From contig CANQWX010000005.1 in NCBI GenBank assembly GCA_947627665.1, forward strand, positions 38,481 to 102,480: a DNA stretch of 64,000 nucleotides, read 5' to 3'. Below the pieces are notes generated by a model. That model did no database searches, was not told where the DNA came from, and saw nothing but the letters and a program-made list of their open reading frames with translations. Numbering within the stretch: the first letter of the stretch is position 1; each line of letters opens with the position of its first letter. The DNA is from an uncultured Clostridia bacterium. Its GTDB lineage: Bacteria; Bacillota; Clostridia; Christensenellales; Borkfalkiaceae. The position numbers and the translations under genes were made by a program. Below, piece after piece: positions 43,167 through 50,387 of this stretch.

Positions 43167-43909
43167 TTGCGTTTTTTCTTGTTCTTTTTGGCGGCGAGCA
43201 TGGCGCGGTGCTCCGCGCGAAGCTCATAGAGCCTGTTTTTGAGCTTCTCGTCCGCCTCGTCGTAATCCGCCTGCGTCAGCTTCCTGTCATAGTACTCGGT
43301 AAGCTCCATCGGTTCGCCGAACACGACGTGCGTGACATGCCATACGCGCGGTTTGTTGCAGATGACGAAGGGAATGACGGGCGTTCTCGTCTTGATGGCG
43401 AGAAACGCCGCGCCGCCGTGGAAGGGAAGGAAGGTTTCGCCGTCCCCCTCCTTGTTGCGCGTTCCCTCGGGGAAGGTGGACACCTTTTCCCCGTTTTTGA
43501 GTACTTTCAAAGCGTCCATCACCGTGCGCATGTCCTTCCCGTCGCGCATGGCGGGAATGGCGCCCACGTTCCTCGCCCACGTTCCGACAAAGGGCTTGTG
43601 GAGAAGGGATTCCTTCATGATGAAATGCACCCCCTCGTCCGTCGTGCGGGCGGGATAGAAGATGTCCCAAAGGCAGTAATGGTTGCCGACATAGATGCAC
43701 GGCCCCTGCTCCACCTTTTTGTGCCCGTACAGCTTGTAGGGGTAGATGAGGAAGTGCGGGACATAGAAGAGAAAACGCAAAAAATTGAGGTAGTGCATGA
43801 CATGCTTCCCCTTCCGGTTGGCGGGAAACAGCAGCTTGCGTTTTTTCTCTTTTTCGGGCTTGGCGGAATGATCTTTCCTTTCGGGCACGCCGTCCCTTTC
43901 CTGTGCCAT
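43163..43909 (-). CDS. plsC: 1-acyl-sn-glycerol-3-phosphate acyltransferase
   Basis: LPLAT-family acyltransferase (248 aa) that makes phosphatidic acid. The catalytic H-x4-D is GNHYCLWD, and the FPEGTRNKEGD glycerophosphate-binding motif follows; a hydrophobic segment near 40-60 anchors it. A basic 35-residue N-terminal tail and a Lys-rich C-terminus (KKNKKKRK) are notable. The ATG at 43909 shares its A with the cmk TGA, and its own TGA overlaps the ispH ATG, so three genes are coupled. Confidence 0.93.
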   Translation of the reverse strand: MAQERDGVPERKDHSAKPEKEKKRKLLFPANRKGKHVMHYLNFLRFLFYVPHFLIYPYKLYGHKKVEQGPCIYVGNHYCLWDIFYPARTTDEGVHFIMKESLLHKPFVGTWARNVGAIPAMRDGKDMRTVMDALKVLKNGEKVSTFPEGTRNKEGDGETFLPFHGGAAFLAIKTRTPVIPFVICNKPRVWHVTHVVFGEPMELTEYYDRKLTQADYDEADEKLKNRLYELRAEHRAMLAAKKNKKKRK

Positions 43910-44916
43910 CAAAGCTTCTCCTGTATGTTTTTTTTCACGGCCGCGAGCACTTCGGCAACGGTCATCTGCGAGGTGTCGATCTCCACGGCGTCATCCGCCT
44001 TTTTGAGGGGCGCGAGCGCACGGGTGCGGTCTTGCTCGTCCCGCTTGAGGATCTCGGCGAGCAGCTCGTCGGGGTCCACGGTGTAGCCCTTTGCGGTCAG
44101 CTCGTCGTAGCGCCGCTTTGCCCGCACGCGGGGGGACGCCGTAAGGTAAAATTTGAAATCCGCCTCGGGCAGGACAAAGGTGCCGATGTCGCGCCCGTCT
44201 AGCACGCAGGACATGCGCCCCGCGATCTCGCGCTGCTTCTCCGTCATGTGCATGCGCACGCTGGGATGTTTGGAAACGGAGGACGCCGCCATGGAAACGG
44301 GCGGCTGTCTTATCGCCTCGGACACATCCACGCCGTCGAGCATGGTCTTTTGGGCGCCGTTTTCGAACACGACGTCGAGCTTGACGTCCTTCATGAGGTC
44401 CACGACGCCCGCCTCGTCCTCGACGTCCACGCCCGCTTCGAGCGCTTTGAGCGCGCAGGCACGGTACATGGCGCCCGTATCAAGGTAGAGGATGTTGTAG
44501 TCATGCGCCAGCATTCTTGCGACCGTGGATTTCCCGCTGCCCGCAGGCCCGTCGATGGCGATGTTGATCTTGCCCGAAATATCCTTCCTGAGGATCCGCG
44601 CCCCGCGCAGATAGACATGCTTGGGATCGGAATTTTTGCCCACGAAGAGCATCGCGCGGATGCAGAGGGGCAGCCCGCCGTCGATCTCCGGCTCCTGCGC
44701 CGAGAAGAGCGAACAGCTCTCGAAGCCCGCCTCCCGCGCCGCCTTGGCGGGATAGTAGGAATGGATGTCGGAGGTAGAGGAAAAGACGAGGCTTACGATC
44801 TCGTCCCTCTTCAAGCCGTTCCTGCTCTCGATCTGCTCGAGCAGCTCCTTTACGGCCTTTTTGATCTCCTCCGGAGTGTCTGCGGAAATGGTGGTCGCGC
44901 CGCGGATTACCGTCAT
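43909..44916 (-). CDS. cmk: AroH-type chorismate mutase fused to cytidylate kinase
   Basis: A 335-aa fusion. Residues 1-114 match the trimeric AroH chorismate mutase: R5 (VIRGAT), E77 (EIDG), R87 (PLCIRAML) and Y102 (HVYLRGA) correspond to the catalytic residues of the Bacillus enzyme. Residues 117-335 are CMP kinase: P-loop IDGPAGSGKST (121-131), DTGAMYRA, DGRDIGTFVLPEADFKFYLTA, RDEQDRTRALAPL. ATG 44916 follows AAGGAG by 8 nt. It would link chorismate to prephenate conversion with CMP phosphorylation in one polypeptide; why is unknown. Confidence 0.93.
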   Translation of the reverse strand: MTVIRGATTISADTPEEIKKAVKELLEQIESRNGLKRDEIVSLVFSSTSDIHSYYPAKAAREAGFESCSLFSAQEPEIDGGLPLCIRAMLFVGKNSDPKHVYLRGARILRKDISGKINIAIDGPAGSGKSTVARMLAHDYNILYLDTGAMYRACALKALEAGVDVEDEAGVVDLMKDVKLDVVFENGAQKTMLDGVDVSEAIRQPPVSMAASSVSKHPSVRMHMTEKQREIAGRMSCVLDGRDIGTFVLPEADFKFYLTASPRVRAKRRYDELTAKGYTVDPDELLAEILKRDEQDRTRALAPLKKADDAVEIDTSQMTVAEVLAAVKKNIQEKL

Positions 44917-44943
44917 AGATGATGCTCCTTTGTATTCGCTGTT

Positions 44944-44972
44944 ATTATAGCCGCACAGCGGGAAAAAGTCAA
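44944..44972 (-). promoter_or_regulatory. Promoter of the aroH-cmk operon
   Basis: On the minus strand TTGACT (44972-44967), a 17-nt spacer and TATAAT (44949-44944), 27 nt before the start. Confidence 0.82.
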
Positions 44973-44987
44973 CAAATTTGCCCGCTT

Positions 44988-46211
44988 TCACGCGGCGAGA
45001 ATGCCGTTGCCCGCGGCAAAGCCCGTCGCAAAAGCGATGTGAAGGTTGAAGCCGCCCGTGAAGGCGTCGAGATCGAGCGCCTCGCCGCAAAAGGAAAGCC
45101 CCTTTACGAGCTTGCTCCGCATGGTCTTGGGGTCAATCTCGCCGAGAAAGACCCCGCCCGAAGTGACGACCGCCTCCTCAAAACCGCGCAGCCGCGCAGG
45201 GGTGAGCGGGAATACCTTCAACGCGCCGCACAGCGCCCGCCGCTCCTCCGCCGTGACCGCGTTCGCCTGCTTTTCGGGGGAGATGCCCGCCGCCCGCAGC
45301 ACGAGAAGTCCGAGCGTCTGGGGCAGAAGCCCGCGGACGACGTTTCTCATAAGCTCGTTTTTGCGCGCCGAGAAATCGCGCAAAAGCCGCGCGTCGAGCT
45401 GCTTTGCGTCGAGCGCAGGCTTAAAATCGAGCGACAGGGAAAGCTCTTCCGCAGGCAGGCGGTTGACGAGTGCGGAGAGGGACAAAACGAGCGGTCCGCT
45501 CAGCCCGTAGTGCGTAAAGAGAAGTTCCCCCAGCGCGGAGAAGAGCGTCTTTTCTCCCCTGCGGCAGGAAAGCACGCAATTTTTGACGGAAATGCCCTGC
45601 GCAGAGCGCAGATCCTCCGCCGTTTCGATCCCCACCAGCGACGGCACGCAGGGCACGACGGTGTGTCCCGCTTCCTTGGCAAAGCGCAGCCCGTCGCCCG
45701 TCGAGCCGGTGGACGGATAGCTCAGCCCGCCCGTTGCGACAATGCAAGCGTCGCAAAAAATCTCCTCATTTTGCGTGATTATGCCACGCATAGTACTATG
45801 CAAAAGGTCGATTTTCAAAACTTCGGTATTTAATTTTATGGTGACGCCCGCCTCGCGGCACATTTTTTCGAGCGTTTTGGTCACATCGCTCGCGTGGTCG
45901 GAAACGGGGAATACGCGGTTTCCCCGCTCGGTCTTGAGCGGCAAACCGTGCGTTTCGAGGAGTTCCATCAAGGCGCTCGGCGGAAAAGAGTAGACGGCGC
46001 TCCGCAAAAATTTCTCCCCGCGCACGACGTTTTGCAGAAATTCGTCTGGCGGGCAGTCGTTCGTGAGGTTGCATCTCCCCTTTCCCGTGATATAAATTTT
46101 TTTGCCGAGCTTCTCGTTCTTCTCGGCGAGAACGACCTCATGCCCTTTTGCTGCTGCGGCGTACGCCGCCATGAGTCCGCTCGCGCCGCCGCCCACAACG
46201 ACGACCTTCAT
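44988..46211 (-). CDS. HI0933/BaiN-family flavoprotein oxidoreductase
   Basis: A 407-aa FAD-binding protein. N-terminal VVVVGGGASGLMAAYAAAAKGHEVVLAEKN is the dinucleotide motif; GRCNLTN, IVATGGLSYPSTGSTGDGLRFAKEAGHT and the C-terminal GLSFCGEALDLDAFTGGFNLHIAFATGFAAG are family hallmarks. Substrate unknown. The stretch LLHSTMRGII (about 141-150) is encoded by a copy of the dispersed repeat within an AT-rich patch. It precedes cmk, an order common in Clostridia. Confidence 0.92.
   Translation of the reverse strand: MKVVVVGGGASGLMAAYAAAAKGHEVVLAEKNEKLGKKIYITGKGRCNLTNDCPPDEFLQNVVRGEKFLRSAVYSFPPSALMELLETHGLPLKTERGNRVFPVSDHASDVTKTLEKMCREAGVTIKLNTEVLKIDLLHSTMRGIITQNEEIFCDACIVATGGLSYPSTGSTGDGLRFAKEAGHTVVPCVPSLVGIETAEDLRSAQGISVKNCVLSCRRGEKTLFSALGELLFTHYGLSGPLVLSLSALVNRLPAEELSLSLDFKPALDAKQLDARLLRDFSARKNELMRNVVRGLLPQTLGLLVLRAAGISPEKQANAVTAEERRALCGALKVFPLTPARLRGFEEAVVTSGGVFLGEIDPKTMRSKLVKGLSFCGEALDLDAFTGGFNLHIAFATGFAAGNGILAA
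45778..45807 (+). repeat. Dispersed palindromic repeat, copy 4 (in coding sequence)
   Basis: Contains the 14-bp perfect palindrome GCATAGTACTATGC and matches the copy at 12782-12811 (opposite strand) at 27 of 30 positions. Confidence 0.75.
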
Positions 46212-46292
46212 GCTATCTCCTTAGCAAAACGAGGGCGCCCGCCCCCGCGTTTTGTTGGTGTTTTGCTGTGTATGTTCTACTTTACTTTCATA

Positions 46293-46382
46293 TGTCATTT
46301 CGAGCGGAGCCGAGAAATCTCGCCTTATGATAATGCGGTAGAGGTTTCTCGGCTTCGGCTTACGCCTCCGCTCGAAATGACA
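46293..46382. repeat. 90-bp imperfect palindrome (MITE/REP-like)
   Basis: A 17-bp perfect terminal inverted repeat (46293-46309 with 46366-46382, starting TGTCATTTCGAGCGGAG) encloses a second pair, CCGAGAAATCTC and GAGGTTTCTCGG (11 of 12). It encodes nothing. Similar TGTCATTTCGAGC elements are common intergenic repeats in many bacterial genomes (general knowledge). Confidence 0.8.
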
Positions 46383-46389
46383 TTTCTTA

Positions 46390-46498
46390 AAATGTTTGCG
46401 CGTTGGAAAACCACGCTTTTCCATAAGCGCACTCCATTTGCCGCATACTTGCGGCTTATTGCCCGATGAAACGAATAAGAGGATAAGCAAGTTAAGAC
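46390..46498 (+). repeat. Dispersed intergenic repeat, copy A
   Basis: About 110 bp that align with the reverse complement of 60707-60826. Shared blocks include TGCGCGTTGG, TTTTCCATAAGCGCAC, CATTTGCCGCATAC, TGCGGCTT and AAGTTAAG. A CCGCA / TGCGG hairpin lies in the middle. It is part of the 404-bp gene-free gap 46212-46615, which holds only repeats. Confidence 0.75.
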
Positions 46499-46536
46499 AG
46501 ACGGGCGCGTTTCCTCGCATAATTCTTTACGAAGAA

Positions 46537-46583
46537 ACACCACCTCAGTCACCTTCGGTGACAGCTCCTCCTTAGGAGGAGCC
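46537..46583 (+). repeat. Double-hairpin repeat beginning CACCACCTCAGTCACC, copy A
   Basis: Two adjacent hairpins, GTCACC-TTC-GGTGAC and GCTCCTCC / GGAGGAGC. It is nearly identical to 49986-50031. Confidence 0.8.
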
Positions 46584-46615
46584 AAAGAGTGACGCGAGCA
46601 AAGAATTGCGCGAAA

Positions 46616-48034
46616 CTAAATCGGATATACTCCCGTCTTTGCCATATCGCTGTCCACGCCCTCGCGCGCCGCCTTTCTCCATTTGAAGAAATTCTCCGCG
46701 ACTTCGGGGAAAGAGGCGTAGGACAACACGTCCTCCTCCTGCGTGTAGTAGCCCTTTGCGATGACTTCCGCCTTGAGCTTTTCGTATTCGGGTTCGAGAT
46801 CGTCGGCGGGGCGGTGCGTGATCCGCTTCTCCCCTTTCAAAATCTTTTCCGCGACCTCTTCGTTGACGGGCATGGGAAGCTGGCCGTACTTGCCCGCAAA
46901 CAGATCGCGGGTCTCCTTTGTGACCATCTTATAGCGCTCGCCCATGACGACGTTCATCACCGCCTGCGTGCCCACGATCTGGGAACTGGGCGTGACAAGG
47001 GGCGGATAGCCGCAGTCCCTTCTGACGTTCGGGACTTCCGCGAGCACTTCGCCAAGCTTATCCTCTTTCCCCGCCTTTTTGAGCTGGTTCATGAGGTTGG
47101 AGAGCATGCCGCCCGGCACCTGATAAATGAGGGTGTTGACGTCCACCTGCCGCACCTTGGGGTTGAGCGAACCCTCTTTTTCAAGTTCCTGCGCCACCTT
47201 TTTGAAGTGGTTCGCAATGGGAATGAGTTTATTTAGGTCGATGCCCGTGTCGTACTCCGTCCCCTTGAGAGTGGCGACCAATGGCTCGGTCGCGGGCTGA
47301 GAAGTGCCGTTTCCAAGGGGTGAGAGCGCAGTGTCCACGATGTCCACCCCCGCTTTGATCGCCATGAGGTTGACCATATCCCCCGTGCCTGTCGTGTTGT
47401 GGGTGTGCAGATGGATCTTCGTTTCGGGGCGGAGCGCCTTTTTGAGCGCCGTCACAAGTTCGTATGCGTCGAAGGGCAGAAGCAGGTTCGCCATGTCCTT
47501 GATGCAGATGTTGTCCGCGCCCATGCTCTCGTAAGTCTTGGCGAGCTTCACAAAATAATCGAGGTTATACACGGGACCCGAGGTATAGGAGATCGCCGCT
47601 TCCGCGATCCCGCCGTAGCCCTCGCCGTACTTTTTCATCGCCTTCATCGAAGCCTCGATGTTGCGGGGGTCGTTGAGTGCGTCGAACACGCGGATGACGC
47701 GCACGCCGTTTTCAAAGGACTTTTCCACCACCTTCTCGACGAGGTCGTCCGCATAGTTGCGGTAGCCGAGCAGGTTCTGCCCGCGCAGAAGCATCTGGAT
47801 GGGCGTCTTTTTGAGATATTTGCGGAGGGTCCTCAGCCGCTCCCACGGATCTTCGTGCAAAAAGCGCATGCAGGAGTCGAACGTGGCTCCCCCCCAACCC
47901 TCGAGGGAATAGTAGCCCACCTCGTCGAGCTGGGAAAGGACGGGGATCATCTGCTCCGTCCGCATGCGCGTCGCGGCGTGCGATTGGTGCGCGTCGCGCA
48001 GAATGGTATCCATGATCATGACTTTTTTAGACAT
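46616..48034 (-). CDS. oadA: Oxaloacetate decarboxylase alpha / pyruvate carboxylase subunit B (carboxyltransferase)
   Basis: A 472-aa carboxyltransferase TIM barrel with no C-terminal biotin domain. MDTILRDAHQS, the metal site HLHTHNTTGTG and the reactive-lysine motif ICIKDMANLL are intact; PGGMLSNLMNQL and the PASTA-like C-terminal region follow. The biotin carrier is the separate gene at 49502. It transfers CO2 between oxaloacetate/pyruvate and carboxybiotin. Last gene of the operon, behind GGGAGA. Confidence 0.93.
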   Translation of the reverse strand: MSKKVMIMDTILRDAHQSHAATRMRTEQMIPVLSQLDEVGYYSLEGWGGATFDSCMRFLHEDPWERLRTLRKYLKKTPIQMLLRGQNLLGYRNYADDLVEKVVEKSFENGVRVIRVFDALNDPRNIEASMKAMKKYGEGYGGIAEAAISYTSGPVYNLDYFVKLAKTYESMGADNICIKDMANLLLPFDAYELVTALKKALRPETKIHLHTHNTTGTGDMVNLMAIKAGVDIVDTALSPLGNGTSQPATEPLVATLKGTEYDTGIDLNKLIPIANHFKKVAQELEKEGSLNPKVRQVDVNTLIYQVPGGMLSNLMNQLKKAGKEDKLGEVLAEVPNVRRDCGYPPLVTPSSQIVGTQAVMNVVMGERYKMVTKETRDLFAGKYGQLPMPVNEEVAEKILKGEKRITHRPADDLEPEYEKLKAEVIAKGYYTQEEDVLSYASFPEVAENFFKWRKAAREGVDSDMAKTGVYPI

Positions 48035-48049
48035 ATATTTTCTCCCGAT

Positions 48050-49489
48050 TTACCAAGGTATGGACAATAGAATGCCCGCCGCCAGCGCCGAGCCGATGAC
48101 CCCCGCCACGTTGGGACCCATCGCATGCATGAGCAAGTGGTTCTGCGGGTCGTACTCCCTGCCGACGTCCTCCGAGATACGCGCCGCCATGGGTACCGCC
48201 GAAACGCCCGCCGAGCCGATGAGCGGATTGATCTTGCCGTGCGTGAGTTTGCACATCACTTTTGCGGTGAGGAGGCCGCCGATCGTGCCGCAGTAGAAAG
48301 CGACGACGCCGATGAGAATGATGCTCAGCGTATTTGTTGTGAGGAAGATGTCCCCCTTCGCCTTACAGCCGACGGCAATGCCGAGGAAGATGGTGACCGT
48401 GTTCATAAGTCCGTTCTGCGCCTGGGAGGAGAGCCGCTCGACGACCCCCGATTCGCGGAACAGATTGCCGAGCATAAGCATGCCGAGAAGAGGCACCGCG
48501 TCGGGCAGGAGCAGCCCCACGACAAGCGTGATCGCCACAGGAAAGATGATCTTCTCCACTTTGGAAACCTGTCTTAAAGGCTTCATGCGGATCATGCGCT
48601 CCTTTTTGGTGGTGAGGAGGCGCATGATGGGCTTTTGGATGAACGGAATGAGCGCCATATAGGAATACGCCGCGATGGCGATCATCGGGAGCAAATTTTC
48701 CGCAAGGGTCTTGGCAACGTAAATTGCCGTGGGACCGTCCGCCCCGCCGATGATGGCGATCGCCGCCGCCTCCGCCCCCTCGAAGCCGAGAAGCATGGCG
48801 CCGAAGAGCGCGATAAAGATGCCGAGCTGCGCGCCCGCGCCGATGAGCATGCTCTTGGGGTTGGCGATGAGCGGGCCAAAGTCAGTCATCGCGCCGATGC
48901 CGAGGAAGATGAGCGGCGGATAGATGACCTTATCCACGCCGTAGTAGAGATACCAAAGTAGCCCTCGATCGACAATGTCATCATACGCACTGCTCATAAT
49001 CAGCGAACTTTCCGCGAAAACCGTCGTGCCTTCCGATATTGTACCCGACACATATCCTTGTAAAGAATATACTGCAAATTGCCCCGTTGACATTTGCGAT
49101 ACAATATTGTTCTGCAATGCGGCAAAATCCGCAAAATAGTTTACGGTATCACCGACCAAGTAACCCGAGCGAATATAGATCGTTTCCCCTAAGTTATTGG
49201 CATAAACACCGGCATATTCCATCTCCCCCGAAACGCCGAGAGAAAGATTCAAATTCGGGGAAGGCTTCCCCCACAGCACACTCTCCGCGCCGGGGAGATT
49301 GATGAGGAACATGCCGAACGCGATGGGCAAGAGGAGCATTGGCTCCGCCTTGAACTTGATCGCCACAAAGACCAACAGGCAGGCGATGACGAGCATCACA
49401 TAGTTCTGCCACGTCCCCTGCGAGAGTCCCATAGACTGCCATAGATCGGAAAAGATCTTCCCGATGTCGAGCGCAAGTAAATTCTGCAT
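48050..49489 (-). CDS. oadB: Na+-pumping decarboxylase beta subunit with an inserted domain
   Basis: A 479-aa polytopic membrane subunit of the OadB/GcdB/MmdB family that couples carboxybiotin decarboxylation to Na+ export. PPLIFLGIGAMTDFGPLIANPKS (about 191-213), GGADGPTAIYVAK and GSAGVSAVPMAAR carry the known Na+-site regions. Between NLPGA (about 64-68) and GLLWYLYYGV (about 176) there are about 105 residues where homologs have a short loop. The extra stretch (about 85 residues, 48976-49222) is polar and visibly more AT-rich than its flanks. Confidence 0.92.
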   Translation of the reverse strand: MQNLLALDIGKIFSDLWQSMGLSQGTWQNYVMLVIACLLVFVAIKFKAEPMLLLPIAFGMFLINLPGAESVLWGKPSPNLNLSLGVSGEMEYAGVYANNLGETIYIRSGYLVGDTVNYFADFAALQNNIVSQMSTGQFAVYSLQGYVSGTISEGTTVFAESSLIMSSAYDDIVDRGLLWYLYYGVDKVIYPPLIFLGIGAMTDFGPLIANPKSMLIGAGAQLGIFIALFGAMLLGFEGAEAAAIAIIGGADGPTAIYVAKTLAENLLPMIAIAAYSYMALIPFIQKPIMRLLTTKKERMIRMKPLRQVSKVEKIIFPVAITLVVGLLLPDAVPLLGMLMLGNLFRESGVVERLSSQAQNGLMNTVTIFLGIAVGCKAKGDIFLTTNTLSIILIGVVAFYCGTIGGLLTAKVMCKLTHGKINPLIGSAGVSAVPMAARISEDVGREYDPQNHLLMHAMGPNVAGVIGSALAAGILLSIPW

Positions 49490-49501
49490 GAAAATTCTCC
49501 G

Positions 49502-49858
49502 TTAGGCGATGACGGCAAGGACCGCGTCCGATTCGACGTTCGCGCCCTTCTGGACGTTGTAAGTGACGATCCCGTCGCATGGGGCGGTGATGTCGTTGTC
49601 CATCTTCATCGCCTCGAGCACGAGAATGGGTTGGTCCTTCTTGACCGCCGCCCCGCTGGCAAAGAGCAGGTTTTTGATCAGCCCGGGGAAGGGCGAAACG
49701 ACCTTGGTGCCGTTGAGATTGGCCTTGGGGACCGCTACGGGAGCGGGCGCCGCCGCCTGCTGCATGCCCGCCGCGGGAGCCGCCGCCGCGCCTTGGCCGA
49801 CCTCCTCCACGCCCACTTCATACTTTTTTCCGTCCACTGTGATGATAAAATTCCGCAT
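49502..49858 (-). CDS. Biotin carboxyl carrier protein of the decarboxylase complex
   Basis: A 118-aa carrier. An Ala/Pro-rich linker (about 23-45) leads to a biotinyl domain with the target Lys85 in LEAMKMDND. ATG 49858 follows AAGGAG; the longer frame has no support. It shuttles carboxybiotin between the carboxyltransferases and OadB. Confidence 0.94.
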   Translation of the reverse strand: MRNFIITVDGKKYEVGVEEVGQGAAAAPAAGMQQAAAPAPVAVPKANLNGTKVVSPFPGLIKNLLFASGAAVKKDQPILVLEAMKMDNDITAPCDGIVTYNVQKGANVESDAVLAVIA

Positions 49859-49933
49859 AAAGCTCTCCTTATGATGTTTGCAATTTTCCTTTTCGGCCGT
49901 CCCTCTTCTCAGGGGTGGAGCGGCGCCTTGCAT

Positions 49934-50031
49934 GCCCCCTCCTTGGGAGGGGGGGCAGGGGGGGTGGTGTCCTTCGCTTTCATTTCACCACCTCAGTCAC
50001 CTGCGGTGACAGCTCCTCCTCGGGAGGAGCC
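49934..50031 (+). repeat. Repeat cluster inside the decarboxylase operon (copy B of the CACCACCTCAG element)
   Basis: A CCCCCTCC / GGAGGGGG hairpin at 49934-49953 with a following G-rich tract, then 49986-50031, which matches 46537-46583 with only a few changes (GTCACCTGCGGTGAC, GCTCCTCCTCGGGAGGAGC). The element separates oadG from the biotin carrier gene (207-bp gap). Confidence 0.75.
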
Positions 50032-50065
50032 TTCCTCCACATCTTTCTAAGGGGTCCCGAATCCC

Positions 50066-50383
50066 TTACAATCTTTTTATTCTTCGCACGACGAAGTCGC
50101 ACTTTTGAGGGGCTTCCTCGTAGTACGCCGCCAGCGCCGCGGCGATCGCCGCCACCGTTTCGGGCGGGATCCCTTCGTCCGTCACGGGAGGCACGTTGCT
50201 GACCGACGAAACGTTCTCCTCTGTCTGCCGCTTTCTGCCGTTCACCCGCTTCATGATATAGCCGAAAAGCGCGAAGATGCCAATGAGCAGCGCAATGCCT
50301 GCAAAGACGAACACAAATCCGAACACGGCGTAAAACGCGCCCTCGCCGAGATCGATCTTGAAAAAACTATCGAGTAGCTCCAT
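50066..50383 (-). CDS. oadG: OadG-like small membrane subunit
   Basis: A 105-aa protein with one transmembrane helix (about 16-45, FYAVFGFVFVFAGIALLIGIFALFGYIM), a basic-acidic linker and a C-terminal segment IPPETVAAIAAALAAYYEE, which is the OadG/GcdD pattern. It tethers the soluble carboxyltransferase to OadB. GAGGTG precedes the ATG and it lies 4 nt after the carboxyltransferase-domain gene. Confidence 0.85.
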   Translation of the reverse strand: MELLDSFFKIDLGEGAFYAVFGFVFVFAGIALLIGIFALFGYIMKRVNGRKRQTEENVSSVSNVPPVTDEGIPPETVAAIAAALAAYYEEAPQKCDFVVRRIKRL

Positions 50384-50387
50384 CGTT

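Noticed and set aside
43280..43300. A sixth copy of the CATAGTA repeat in plsC (GTCATAGTACTCGG)
   Set aside because: Only the CATAGTACT block matches; it encodes EYYDR in a region where these residues are plausible for the protein, so chance is likely.
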